Shown in pieces: positions 24,167-32,703 of a stretch of 64,000 nucleotides of DNA (the first letter of the stretch is position 1; the number at the start of each line of letters is the position of its first letter). The notes below the pieces were generated by a model, which saw only the letters and a list, made by a program, of their open reading frames with translations, did no database searches and was not told the DNA's origin. Origin of the DNA: Nocardiopsis kunsanensis DSM 44524 (lineage in GTDB: Bacteria; Actinomycetota; Actinomycetes; Streptosporangiales; Streptosporangiaceae); assembly GCF_000340965.1 (NCBI RefSeq), contig NZ_ANAY01000003.1, positions 124,001 to 188,000 of the forward strand, in the 5' to 3' direction. Position numbers and translations under genes: made by a program.

Positions 24167-25306
24167 GTGCCGGTGGTTCTGTTCCTCAACGGCCCGATCC
24201 AGAACAGCGACTTCACCTTCCACAACACACCGGGCAAAGCCGTGGGACTACGGCTCGCATCGACCCTGAACGGCATTCTCGGCCTCCCCGAGGCACCGCA
24301 CCTGTGGAACACCGTCATGCTCGCCGGGGATGTTCTCCACCGAGATCAGGTCCATGCCGGCTTCGCCCCGCTGCCTCGGAGGTCATTCGAGCATGCACGC
24401 CTGATGGGCAAGTACACACCCGACCTGCCCCCGCCCCCAGAGCTCATCACCGATGCTGAACCAGCCGTAGCAACCCTGGCCTTGGACATGATCGACACTC
24501 GGCTTTCCCGAGGTTCTTTGCGTATCGAGCGAAGAACACTCCAGGAGTGTGCGTCCTGCGGCCACATGATCGGCCCGGTTGCAACCTGGTGCACCGCTTG
24601 CGGAGGAGCACGGCTGCGTACCCACCGATCCAGGCACCTGGTGCACGACCTGACCGATGCGGACCTGTCGATGTCAGGTCGTGTCCATGGCCACCACCGC
24701 AAACGTCACCGGCACGTGGACGCGATGAGCGCGCAAGTACCCCGTTGCCTCCTGCTGTCCCGTACCCGGTCCCACGGGATCCGCTTGGACCCCCTGGGGC
24801 TCGACGGGCTCGTGCTGGACCCGAGAACTGGTCTGCATGTGACCGTGCTCAGCGCCGCACAAAAGGCCGGTGCCACTGAGGTTGCCATGACGGCGACCAC
24901 GCGCGCAGTTTCCCATATCGCCGCCCACGGGCTCGGTTTCACCTCATGGCGGGGCCACCGACTGCGGTACGCCATCCACGGTCATATCCCCTACCAGGAA
25001 ATGCCTGCTCTGGAGAGAATGTATACCTTCCATGGGGTCACCGCTCGGGAACGCCAGGTGTTCGAGGCCCGCTTCCTCCCACTGATCGCCTGGCAGAACA
25101 AGGGAGGAACCCATCCCGCTCAGTTGGCTCCGCTCTTGAAGTACTTCCTCAAGGTGCACCGGGGCCCTCCTGTCTCTGCCGACGCAGGACGGCTCGACAG
25201 GATACGGGAGGAGGTCGGTCGAGGAGGCACCTCCTGGGTGATGAACAAGCACCTCCTCGCCGCTGTCATGGAGGAACCCGTGGAAAGGACAGCAAATCGT
25301 GTCTGA
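24167..25306 (+). CDS. Zinc-ribbon protein of unknown function (weakly class I synthetase-like)
   Basis: The 379-residue protein has a clear C-x2-C-x10-C-x2-C zinc ribbon (CASCGHMIGPVATWCTAC, about residues 127-144). The N-terminus (VVLFLNGPIQNSDFTFHN) and the segment after the ribbon (LLLSRTRSHGIRLDPLGLDG) loosely recall class I aminoacyl-tRNA synthetases (NGP...H and SR..WG segments). There is no true HIGH or KMSKS motif, so this is only a suggestion. GTG starts at 24167 and 24173 are both possible; AGGGGG favours the second. It is the first gene of a three-gene operon with a kinase-like and a nucleotidyltransferase-like protein. Confidence 0.6.
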   Translation: MPVVLFLNGPIQNSDFTFHNTPGKAVGLRLASTLNGILGLPEAPHLWNTVMLAGDVLHRDQVHAGFAPLPRRSFEHARLMGKYTPDLPPPPELITDAEPAVATLALDMIDTRLSRGSLRIERRTLQECASCGHMIGPVATWCTACGGARLRTHRSRHLVHDLTDADLSMSGRVHGHHRKRHRHVDAMSAQVPRCLLLSRTRSHGIRLDPLGLDGLVLDPRTGLHVTVLSAAQKAGATEVAMTATTRAVSHIAAHGLGFTSWRGHRLRYAIHGHIPYQEMPALERMYTFHGVTARERQVFEARFLPLIAWQNKGGTHPAQLAPLLKYFLKVHRGPPVSADAGRLDRIREEVGRGGTSWVMNKHLLAAVMEEPVERTANRV

Positions 25307-26228
25307 TTGGGAAACGATCAAACCCAGAACCGCTGCGGAGTCGGGTGCCGTGTGGTATTCGCCCGGCGAGCGGCTCTACAAGCGAACCGGTGGCCCCGAG
25401 GTGGAAGAAGAAGGCAGGCACCAGCGTCTTCTCGCGGATCTCGGTTTCCCCGTCCCCCGCCCCACCGAGGTGGGAGCCACCGGGAAAGAGCACCACTTCA
25501 CCGAACCAGAAGCGGGTATACACAGTCTTCACGACCTCGCGATGGCCCAGGCAGCGAACAACGACGGGAAAGTCGACGATGCGCTCGTCGAGTCCGCCGT
25601 GGAGATCTCCTCACGTCTGTTGCGCGCCCAGGCTGCTCATCCGCTCAAAATCACAGAGGGGCACGTGCGGTCCTGGTTCTGGCGGGCGGGGTTCGTCGAT
25701 GAAGTCTTCGCGGAGAACCCGGACCTGGACACGGAGGAGGTCCGGGTGCTCGTCGACACCGCTGTAGGACGACTCGTACGTCTCCCCCTGTGCTTCGGTC
25801 ATCTGGATTACGGGCTGCCCAACACCTTTTCTGACTCCGTCATCGATTGGCAGCACCACGCACCGGCCCCCCTGGGTTTCGACGTCTATCCGATGCTCGA
25901 TATCGCCGCCTTCAAGGGAGGGACCCGGGGGTATGCCTTCACTCCCGATCAGAGAGCCCGCTACACCAGCGCCCTGGACGATGTGGCCCAGGAATGTACA
26001 GGCACGGTTTTGAGCCCTCACCTGGGCGACTTCCTGCTGGCCAAATGCTTCTTCTTCCTCGTCCGTATGCGGCCAGGTTCTGGGGCCCGGCCCGACAAGC
26101 ACCGCAAATGGCGCTATCGCCGCACACTCTTCACCCTGAGCGCAGAGGAATATGCCAACACACGCAGGATCGACACCGCGGCCTTCCCCTTCCTCGCCGA
26201 CTTCGAGCCCTGGAACCCGGGTACGTGA
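25299..26228 (+). CDS. Aminoglycoside-phosphotransferase-like kinase
   Basis: The 309-residue protein shows the APH/choline-kinase pattern: an N-lobe with GAVWYSPGERLYKR...EEEGRHQRLLADLGFPVPRP, then the catalytic loop CFGHLDYGLPNTFSDSVIDWQ at about residues 167-187. There H-x-D-x4-N and the following VIDW supply the catalytic Asp and the metal ligands. It probably phosphorylates a small molecule or nucleotide; the substrate is unknown. The GTG start overlaps the end of the zinc-ribbon gene by 8 bases. A resistance role is possible but nothing here supports it over a biosynthetic or modifying one. Confidence 0.7.
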   Translation: MSDWETIKPRTAAESGAVWYSPGERLYKRTGGPEVEEEGRHQRLLADLGFPVPRPTEVGATGKEHHFTEPEAGIHSLHDLAMAQAANNDGKVDDALVESAVEISSRLLRAQAAHPLKITEGHVRSWFWRAGFVDEVFAENPDLDTEEVRVLVDTAVGRLVRLPLCFGHLDYGLPNTFSDSVIDWQHHAPAPLGFDVYPMLDIAAFKGGTRGYAFTPDQRARYTSALDDVAQECTGTVLSPHLGDFLLAKCFFFLVRMRPGSGARPDKHRKWRYRRTLFTLSAEEYANTRRIDTAAFPFLADFEPWNPGT

Positions 26229-27261
26229 CCGTGACTACCTTCTCGACCGCCACGGGGTCATCTTCAAGGTCATCGGCGATGTGCATCCCGAGACCCACTA
26301 CCTGGGTTATGTGAAGTACCACCCGCACCCGCGAGGCGACCGTGTCCTGTTCGGACGCTCTTACCAACAGAACAGCGTCGTCCCCAAGTCTTTCGGCATC
26401 CTGGCGCATAGGCCGGAATGCTACGTCTACTCCGAGGCACTCGGCAGCGTCATCACCGGGGTGCCACGCCGAGACGTCGTCCACCACTATTCCGCTCGCC
26501 GTGCACTCACCGATCTGTCGCACAGCACCTCCGAAAGTTCTGAGACCGGTGTCGGAGAGGACCTACGGTCCATCGCCGGCCACATCGCCGAACGGAAGCA
26601 GCTTCCGCTCTTCGGCATCACAGGTTCGTTCCTTGTGGGCTGCGCGAACCGGGCGTCGGACATCGACCTGGTCTGCTACGGCAGAGAGGGTTACGAGGCG
26701 GCACAAGAGCTCTTCGCGGACCGGCACGTCATTCGTGCCTATGAAGGGGAACACCTGACACGCCTGTATCTGCGCCGGGCGAAGTATATGGAGGGCAGCC
26801 GGTTCGAGACGCTCATCGAGCAGGAGAGCCGGAAGTTGCAGGGGATGACCGCGGGATCAGGTGCACACATCAATTGCGAGCCCCTGCGTTCCGACAGCCC
26901 CCGGAAACTCGACACGATGAACGCGAAGGAGATCGGCGAGATCACCCTGCTTGCCACGGTGACCGACCATTCCGAGGGTGTGCTGACCCCTGCGCTCTAC
27001 CGGATCAAGGTCGAGAGGGTGCTGCACTCGACCGTGGACGAGCCGGAGCTGTTCGCTCAAAGGATGGTGCATTTGAGGTCGTACTTGGGCGCGTACACGG
27101 GGGCTTTCCGCGCGGGAGATTCGATCCACGTGGTGGGAAGGCTCGTCCACCTGCGTCACGAGGGAGAAGACTCCTTCGGGGTGGAACTCACCCCGTGGAC
27201 GGCGAGCAGGTCCTACCTTGCCGGCCTCTCGCCGAGCGTGGCCCACTGCAATGGGTTCTGA
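26152..27261 (+). CDS. Nucleotidyltransferase-fold protein (pol-beta superfamily)
   Basis: The core motif is FGITGSFLVGCANRASDIDLVCYG (about residues 158-181): a Gly-Ser followed by D-x-D, typical of the DNA polymerase beta nucleotidyltransferase fold. An N-terminal domain (RDRDYLLDRHGVIFKVIGDVHPETHYLGYVKYHP) precedes it, and a beta-rich C-terminal domain of about 100 residues (ITLLATVTDHSEGVLTPALYRIKVERV) follows. The start is uncertain. ATG 26152 has AGAGG before it but overlaps the kinase gene by 77 bases; the next in-frame start, GTG 26281, would cut the conserved-looking N-terminal domain. What it nucleotidylates is unknown. Confidence 0.65.
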   Translation: MPTHAGSTPRPSPSSPTSSPGTRVRDRDYLLDRHGVIFKVIGDVHPETHYLGYVKYHPHPRGDRVLFGRSYQQNSVVPKSFGILAHRPECYVYSEALGSVITGVPRRDVVHHYSARRALTDLSHSTSESSETGVGEDLRSIAGHIAERKQLPLFGITGSFLVGCANRASDIDLVCYGREGYEAAQELFADRHVIRAYEGEHLTRLYLRRAKYMEGSRFETLIEQESRKLQGMTAGSGAHINCEPLRSDSPRKLDTMNAKEIGEITLLATVTDHSEGVLTPALYRIKVERVLHSTVDEPELFAQRMVHLRSYLGAYTGAFRAGDSIHVVGRLVHLRHEGEDSFGVELTPWTASRSYLAGLSPSVAHCNGF

Positions 27262-27364
27262 AGCGACCAAAGCGTCGCGATTTGCTTGGCCTCAAGGCCC
27301 GGAAACCGGCGCTACGAGCAAGCTGTCGGAGCTGGGCCGGGCGGTGGGGCCGCCCGGCCCAGAG

Positions 27365-27568
27365 TCAGAACAGACCCGAGGTGGGATGGTAGACCAGCGC
27401 GCTCTCGAGAACGGTGGGGGTGTAATCCGTCAGGTACCAGGCGACGTGTCGGACCGGGCAGCGGGGTTTTCGATAGCCGCACAAACACCGGGGTGCCAGG
27501 TCAAGGGCGATCCCCGACGAGGGCATGGGTACAACAGCCCCTGGTTCGGTGAGAACCGTCGAGGTCAC
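27365..27568 (-). CDS. Small cysteine-containing protein, unknown
   Basis: The 67-residue ORF has the segment CLCGYRKPRCPVRHVAWYL, which could bind a metal. The GTG start overlaps the stop of the 240-residue gene by 4 bases (GTGA), the same coupling seen elsewhere in this operon and the main reason to accept it. I do not recognise a family. It would be the last gene of the 30935-27365 operon. Confidence 0.45.
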   Translation of the reverse strand: MTSTVLTEPGAVVPMPSSGIALDLAPRCLCGYRKPRCPVRHVAWYLTDYTPTVLESALVYHPTSGLF

Positions 27569-28287
27569 GCACTGGGTGATCGCCCCATCACGTGTGTCAT
27601 GTAGTCCCCCAGGTAGTAGGCGAAGCGTCCCGCGGCCTCCGGTTCCTCGACCAGGGTCAAGGCCTCCTCGACCCTGGCCCGCAGTAGCGCACCCTCCTCG
27701 GTTTCCACGGCGGTACGGTCACGGCGCAGCGCGGTCGCCAATTCCTCGTAGGACTCGATGAGCTCACGTGTCCACTGTTTCGGGTGCGCCGTTCCTTTCG
27801 AGGGGGCGTGCCGGTCGAGCCACCACGCCAACCCCAGTCCCGGGGTCGCCAACCGCTCCTGGAGCACCTCGAGTCGAGCTGTCCGCTCCGCCTCTTCCAG
27901 GTACACCCGTTCGCGGGCACGGTATCGAGCGCGGGCTTGCGCCTCCGTGGCCGCCGAGAGGCTCAGCTCGACGTGTCCCGTGACGGTGAGACGGTCGTCT
28001 GTGGTGATCTTTTTCGACAAGCACTCGTTGGCCGACCATTGGGCCTCGTGAACATGCAGGACGGGATGCCGTTCCGTTGCGGTTCGGACTGCCTCGACGA
28101 GGAGAGTCCGTGTCACCTCGTCGGGATGCAGGATCCGTTCTTCGGCACCATCGGCGATCGTCCACCCATAGGAGAGGGCGGCATCGAAATGCAGGCCGGC
28201 GTCGGCGCTGTCCACGTGTGCCGAACAAGTGTGTTCGAAGGGGCGGCGTCTCACGGCAGCGTTCCCCCGCTTCCTGATCCGGAACAC
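27565..28287 (-). CDS. Unknown protein, third gene of the NTPase operon
   Basis: The 240-residue, largely helical and acidic protein has an N-terminal beta-rich part (FEHTCSAHVDSADAGLHFDAALSYGWTIADGAEERILHPDEVTRTLLVEAVRTATERHPVL). A long charged helix around residues 110-150 (ATEAQARARYRARERVYLEEAERTARLEVLQERL) looks coiled-coil-like. No family is recognised. The GTG start follows GGGGAGAG, 18 bases after the NTPase stop. Its place in a tightly packed operon behind a P-loop protein suggests a partner or effector. Confidence 0.6.
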   Translation of the reverse strand: MFRIRKRGNAAVRRRPFEHTCSAHVDSADAGLHFDAALSYGWTIADGAEERILHPDEVTRTLLVEAVRTATERHPVLHVHEAQWSANECLSKKITTDDRLTVTGHVELSLSAATEAQARARYRARERVYLEEAERTARLEVLQERLATPGLGLAWWLDRHAPSKGTAHPKQWTRELIESYEELATALRRDRTAVETEEGALLRARVEEALTLVEEPEAAGRFAYYLGDYMTHVMGRSPSA

Positions 28288-28305
28288 CAGCGTCTCTCCC
28301 CCGTT

Positions 28306-30516
28306 CTACGGCCTACGCATGAAGTCCCTACGCAGTAGCGTCCCGAGCTGGCCTTCACCCCTGATGATGCGATCAAGGTCGTCGTCGATACCGGAAGACC
28401 CGAAAACCACCCCAATGATTCGCCGGGTACGGTCCACAGGCATGTGCTCCGCATCGGCCGCGCGCCTCCAGGCGACCAGTGCGTGGCTGGTGTCGCTACG
28501 CAGCTCGGGCTTGTTCCAAGTGAGCTTCCACGCCTTCTTGAACAGTTCCACTGCTGCTTCGCCTTCCGAACCGATGAGCGTGAGCAATCCGCGGGACGGG
28601 TCGTTCCGGATGCCTTCCCCCTCGAAGCCGGCTCCTCCGAACAAGTCGAGGAAGAGGCGGCCACCGACGATGGTGGTGGTGCGGTCGTTCTCGACCCAGT
28701 CGACCAGGGTCTTCAATACGGCCGTTCGACCGCGTTCTGGAGCGAGTTGCTCGGCGATCACGGCCACCGCCTCACGCCGCAGACCAGTGTCGTCAGCGGT
28801 CTCCATGACGTAGCGCAACCGCATCAATGCCTGTTCGGGGTAGCTCTCGGCGAATCCACCTCGGCAGACCTCGACGACGGCCCGCTGCCGTTCAGGCGTT
28901 CTCCTGCCCTTGGCCCAGTTGCGTAGATCCACCACCCGGACTCTGGCGCCAAAGCCCGGGTGTTCAGTAAGGCGTTCGAGGACTTTCACTACAAAACCCA
29001 TGCGTTGCTGGGCGTCCTGCTTCAGCCACCCCTCGAGCAAGGCCAGGACGGTGGCGCTGCCCTGTGCCACGGCAACCTCGGTCAACACCTCCGAGAGGCG
29101 ATCCAAGCACTTGCCTGCGGGGCCGCCGGGGGCGCTGATCTCACTCAGCCAGGTGGAAAGGAGCGCGGAGGCCGAACCTCGCCGGTTCCACAGATAGCGA
29201 ATGACAGCCTTGTCCAGCCCCTCCCGACTATCGGTAATGGAGATGCGCCCGCCCTGGTAGCCCACCCCGGCGTCGCTGCAGCGCGTTTCGTCGTCGGGGG
29301 CAGCCAGGGCTCCTCCCCATACCTCAAAACGGTCCCGCACCGCTTGGGGAAGAAGCGCGTCTGCGGCGTTGAGGACCGCTGGTGCCGGGGAGCCGTCGAG
29401 AAAGGCGGACGCGATGCGCAAGGCCCTCTGCTCCGCACCGGTGGCGTCCTCACGCCGCACGTCGGCGGCGAACCACTCCTGGATCTGTTTCTGCCAGCCA
29501 GTGAACTCGTCCAGAACGACCTCGTCCTGCTGGTGTTCGGCCTTCAGCACGGCTTCAGCCAGTTCGACTCCGCGGGAAGGAGGGGCGTCAGGCGCCACCA
29601 GGCCGTGAAACGGGCCGCCCTCGGCGTCGAGCCATGTCTCCCGTTCATGATGGCCGGTCGCCCTGATCCGTTTCCGGGCGACCATCAGCGCGTCCGGACG
29701 TTGGTGTTCCCGGACGACGAGCCCGACCTCTCCGTCCGAAGGGGGCAACCTGTGCTTCACCCCTTCGTCACCGAGGGTCACGAGGAGGGTTCGGTTGTCC
29801 CTGGCTTTCTCGGCATAGCTGGCCAGGTCCTCGGCGAAATGGTCGGGCAGTGCCTCGCCCATGCCAGTCAGGTCGAGCAGGTAACCGTGGTCGGGATCGT
29901 TGGGGATGCGATCCATGTCGGGTTCGTCCCAGTCGGGCCGCCGGAACTTCCGGAGCTGCCTCCCCTCAGGCAAGGAACCCAGAAGACGGCGAGCTGCCGT
30001 ACGGCGCCCGCTGTTCGGAGGGCCGATCAACACGTACACGCCGCCCTGGATGTCGTCGGGCACTCCAGCGTGAACGAAGAGCTGCTCGGAGGGGATCTCG
30101 TTCGGCACGATCTCGTGGGACCGGAGCAGCGTCGGCCCCTGCTGGTAGCGAATGGTGGTGGGAGAGAGGATGGCGTCTCTTCCGGCCACCACCACATGAT
30201 CGCTCTCGACTTCGGAAACACTCACGCCGGGCTTGTGCTCCGGTTCAGAGGTGGACTCCGACAGGTTTTCGGGTGCCTCGACCAGGTCCCTGGCCTCGTT
30301 TTCAACTCCGTACACGATTTGTGGTGGGTGCCCGATTCCCGGCTCGGAACGCCCCTCTACGGCGTCGGGTTCGGCCCCGGGCGGACGCGTGTACGTCACC
30401 CCACCAAGGTGCTCCGTGCGCTCTTCCAGCTCTGGCCCAGAGATGTCAGTCATAGCCAGCTTCGAGGGATCTTCCGGCTCAGGACGGGGGTTCATGTTCT
30501 CGAAGGGGTGGTTCAT
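28306..30516 (-). CDS. Large P-loop protein with N-terminal VVVAGRDA motif (NLR-like candidate)
   Basis: The 736-residue protein opens with about 105 disordered, acidic residues, then SDHVVVAGRDAI (106-116) and a P-loop-like LIGPPNSGRRTAARRLLGSL (163-182), in which Arg replaces the usual Lys of GxxxxGK[ST]. A nucleotide-binding region follows (YLLDLTGMGE; NRTLLVTLGDEGVKHRLP), then a long helical C-terminal half with repeat-like helices. The layout (short adapter motif, NTPase, helical repeats) recalls bacterial STAND/NLR proteins. The VVVAGRDA motif is shared with the small protein encoded just upstream, whose stop overlaps this ATG by 4 bases. A role in signalling or defence is inferred. Confidence 0.6.
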   Translation of the reverse strand: MNHPFENMNPRPEPEDPSKLAMTDISGPELEERTEHLGGVTYTRPPGAEPDAVEGRSEPGIGHPPQIVYGVENEARDLVEAPENLSESTSEPEHKPGVSVSEVESDHVVVAGRDAILSPTTIRYQQGPTLLRSHEIVPNEIPSEQLFVHAGVPDDIQGGVYVLIGPPNSGRRTAARRLLGSLPEGRQLRKFRRPDWDEPDMDRIPNDPDHGYLLDLTGMGEALPDHFAEDLASYAEKARDNRTLLVTLGDEGVKHRLPPSDGEVGLVVREHQRPDALMVARKRIRATGHHERETWLDAEGGPFHGLVAPDAPPSRGVELAEAVLKAEHQQDEVVLDEFTGWQKQIQEWFAADVRREDATGAEQRALRIASAFLDGSPAPAVLNAADALLPQAVRDRFEVWGGALAAPDDETRCSDAGVGYQGGRISITDSREGLDKAVIRYLWNRRGSASALLSTWLSEISAPGGPAGKCLDRLSEVLTEVAVAQGSATVLALLEGWLKQDAQQRMGFVVKVLERLTEHPGFGARVRVVDLRNWAKGRRTPERQRAVVEVCRGGFAESYPEQALMRLRYVMETADDTGLRREAVAVIAEQLAPERGRTAVLKTLVDWVENDRTTTIVGGRLFLDLFGGAGFEGEGIRNDPSRGLLTLIGSEGEAAVELFKKAWKLTWNKPELRSDTSHALVAWRRAADAEHMPVDRTRRIIGVVFGSSGIDDDLDRIIRGEGQLGTLLRRDFMRRP

Positions 30517-30935
30517 CGCTTCTTCTCCACCTTCGCGTCACGCCCGCCCACGACGACATCGCCCTTGGCCCTGACGTTCTCGACTCGCACGTCACTGACG
30601 ACCGATTCGCCCGACGCTGTGGCGGAACGCGCCTCTTCCCGGAGTGCGCGCAGGGACTCGGCGGCTTCGGGGGAAGACTTCAACATCCCCTCCAGGACAC
30701 GGGCCGTGTCCTGGGTGACGTAGTCGGTCAGCGCTTCGCGCGCAGCGACAGGGGTGGCTACCAGCATCTGCTGCTGATCGTCCAAACGGGCCACGGCGGT
30801 GGCTCCGGTTTCCTCGTCGAGGTGGCCATGCAACAGGGCCACGCACCGTTCCCGGATGTGGTCCCAGGCATTGGTGGCCATGGCACCGACGATGCTGGTC
30901 GCGGCCGTAGTGACAAGTTCCAAGGGGGTACTCAT
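30513..30935 (-). CDS. Small helical protein ending in VVVGGRDA motif
   Basis: The 140-residue protein has an N-terminal helical domain (LELVTTAATSIVGAMATNAWDHIRERCVALLHGHLDEETG), a second helical stretch to about residue 105, and a C-terminal tail with VRAKGDVVVGGRDAKVEKKR. The tail motif DVVVGGRDA (126-134) matches HVVVAGRDA in the neighbouring NTPase. Paired short motifs of this sort, at the end of a small helical effector and at the start of an NTPase, are the signature of bacterial amyloid-signalling or death-like systems. The match here is by eye only. The ATG follows GGAG and the stop overlaps the NTPase start (ATGA). Confidence 0.6.
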   Translation of the reverse strand: MSTPLELVTTAATSIVGAMATNAWDHIRERCVALLHGHLDEETGATAVARLDDQQQMLVATPVAAREALTDYVTQDTARVLEGMLKSSPEAAESLRALREEARSATASGESVVSDVRVENVRAKGDVVVGGRDAKVEKKR

Positions 30936-31583
30936 ACCGGTCTCCACAGTCTCTGGCTTACGAACCGAGCGGGTTTGGGCCAACACAGCCCTACTCAGCA
31001 CTCACTGAAACAAGCACAGTGAACATGCCTTCGAAAGCTTAGTCAACACGCAATTAACCAAGGGCGCGTGAACATAGATCGGCGGTGGTGTCGGTAGCTC
31101 CACGGCAGGACAACCACGTGAGAGCAGCCGAGATTGGGCCTCAACACCGAGTTGCAGTCCGCAGAGGTACAAGATCGGTGGTATCGGGAGGGAAGGTGGT
31201 CATACGCGCCGGGGCGGACGAGACAAGCCTAGTTTCCGTGCAGTCCCGGTGTAGGGGGTTTCAGTAAAGTAGTCCTCTCTTGCAGTCGCTGGGAGAGGAG
31301 GAGACACTCCCCCTGAGGACCGGGTTCCTGCCCGAAACGAGCCGTGTTCACAGGCGGAGGGATAGAGCCACCCGGAGGAGTGAGGAGGACACGGCCGTCT
31401 CCCGATTGCATTCCACGTGGCCCCAGAAGCCTCACTCGGGGAGTCGTGAGCAGGGCGGCGAGGGCGCAGCCGACCTGAGACCGCCCCCTCCACTCCTTCT
31501 TCCGAGCGGAACCAGAGCACTTCATTCTGGGAAAGGTGGGCGATCGGGGCAGAATCATGGACCGAAGTACTGAAGCAACGCGC
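30936..31583. other. Long intergenic region between the NTPase operon and an XRE remnant
   Basis: I find no supportable gene. Bases 31000-31080 are relatively AT-rich and probably hold the promoter of the minus-strand operon. The right part leads into a decayed DUF5753 gene and may be its eroded 5' end. Confidence 0.5.
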
Positions 31584-31838
31584 CGGTACCGTCCGGCCCT
31601 TCCAGCCCTCCCGATACCGGAGCTACTCCAGACGCCCGAGTACGCGCGACAGCTTGTGAGCGCCGCCGACATTTCCGGCCCACGCGACGCGCCGTCTGCG
31701 GTAGCGGCGCGGACGCAACACCGAGAAGCGCTCTACACGCCGGATCGGACCTTCGGGTTCACGCCCACTGAGCCTGCGCTGCGTCGGCGTCCCCACCATC
31801 CCGGCGTGTTGGCGGCTCAACAGGACCAACTCACCCGG
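31584..31838 (+). pseudogene. Remnant of an XRE/DUF5753 regulator gene
   Basis: The frame reads IPELLQTPEYARQLVSAADISGPRDAPSAVAARTQHREALYTPDRTFGFTPTEPALRRRPHHPGVLAAQQDQL. This aligns with VPGLLQTAEYARQVLSAANVSGQRDVPEAVAARMRRQEALYDHGRGFEFTVTESALRWHPHDPDLLLGQWDRL of the intact regulator at 23235-24080. The HTH and the C-terminal third are gone. It lies directly upstream of a complete small protein/DUF6879/XRE module. Confidence 0.75.
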
Positions 31839-31944
31839 CATACGCAGGAGTGGCCACCTTCGGCCACGGCAAACACCATGCGCGACGCCGGCCACCGTGC
31901 CATGCTCGGTACAGCGAATATTCTCGATTATGCAGGGATGGGTC

Positions 31945-32145
31945 ATGCGTCTGACGTTTCTTGGCACCGACAGCGAGGGCGGTAAGTGCCCGACTCTCTA
32001 CCGAACCGACCGGGGAACCATCGTGGTTCAGGGATACAAGGTGACCGATACTGAGGCCCGAGGGGACGTCCGCGACCTGGCAGACAACGAGACCCTGGTC
32101 GAAATCCCCCGTGAACTGCTGCGCTACGCGGACGAGGGCGCCTGA
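31945..32145 (+). CDS. 66-residue KLxxLGTT-type small protein of an XRE module
   Basis: The sequence MRLTFLGTDSEGGKCPTLYRTDRGTIVVQGYKVTD....LADNETLVEIPRELLRYADEGA matches the protein at 39129-39329 and the remnant at 18540-18667. In both intact modules it is the first gene, followed by DUF6879 and XRE/DUF5753. The fold looks like a small beta barrel. The function is unknown, but by position it is a candidate partner or target of the regulator. Its stop lies 3 bases before the GTG of the DUF6879 gene. Confidence 0.75.
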   Translation: MRLTFLGTDSEGGKCPTLYRTDRGTIVVQGYKVTDTEARGDVRDLADNETLVEIPRELLRYADEGA

Positions 32146-32148
32146 TCC

Positions 32149-32703
32149 GTGGGACGGCTCCTGAACGATGACGAATTCACACGGCAGTTCTCCGACTTCC
32201 AGCGCAGCGCATGGAAACTGGAGGTCCGCGATCGCTACAACGTCTCGGAGGAGGCCGAGACGATCAACCGGTTCCTTCGGACCGGAGACCTGGGGCGTGG
32301 GCAGGACCATGCCCTCACAGCCCCGTGGCACCGCAATGTCACGGCCACAGTCGAAGAAGGCAAGAGCTGGCAGCGTGTCCGTGTCGTCTCCGAACCCTTG
32401 AGTGACTACATCACGTGGGAACACGCTGTGACGCGCTTCAACATCGAGGCCGGCGAGGACATCCGTTGGCTCCCCCGCCACCACTGGTCGGTGGATGAGC
32501 TGCCCGACCTCGACTTCTGGCTGTTCGACGACACATGGGTCTGTGTCCTGCACTTCGACGACGATGACGTGCCCCACCAACTCGAACGCATCGATGACCC
32601 CAGCGAGGTCGTGCGCTACCGCCGCTGGAGTGAGATCGCCTGGCAGCACGCGATCGTGCACAACGAGTTCGCCCCCGAGCGCCATACCGGATTCAATACT
32701 TAG
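32149..32703 (+). CDS. DUF6879-family protein
   Basis: The 184-residue protein has the family pattern LNDDEFTRQFSDFQRSAWKLEVRDRYNV....SWQRVRVVSEPLSDYITWEHAVTRFNIEAGEDIRWLPR....LPDLDFWLFDDTWVCVLHFDDDD. It is the middle gene of a small protein/DUF6879/XRE module, with 3-base and 0-base gaps on either side, so co-expression is nearly certain. The biochemical role is unknown. Confidence 0.82.
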   Translation: MGRLLNDDEFTRQFSDFQRSAWKLEVRDRYNVSEEAETINRFLRTGDLGRGQDHALTAPWHRNVTATVEEGKSWQRVRVVSEPLSDYITWEHAVTRFNIEAGEDIRWLPRHHWSVDELPDLDFWLFDDTWVCVLHFDDDDVPHQLERIDDPSEVVRYRRWSEIAWQHAIVHNEFAPERHTGFNT

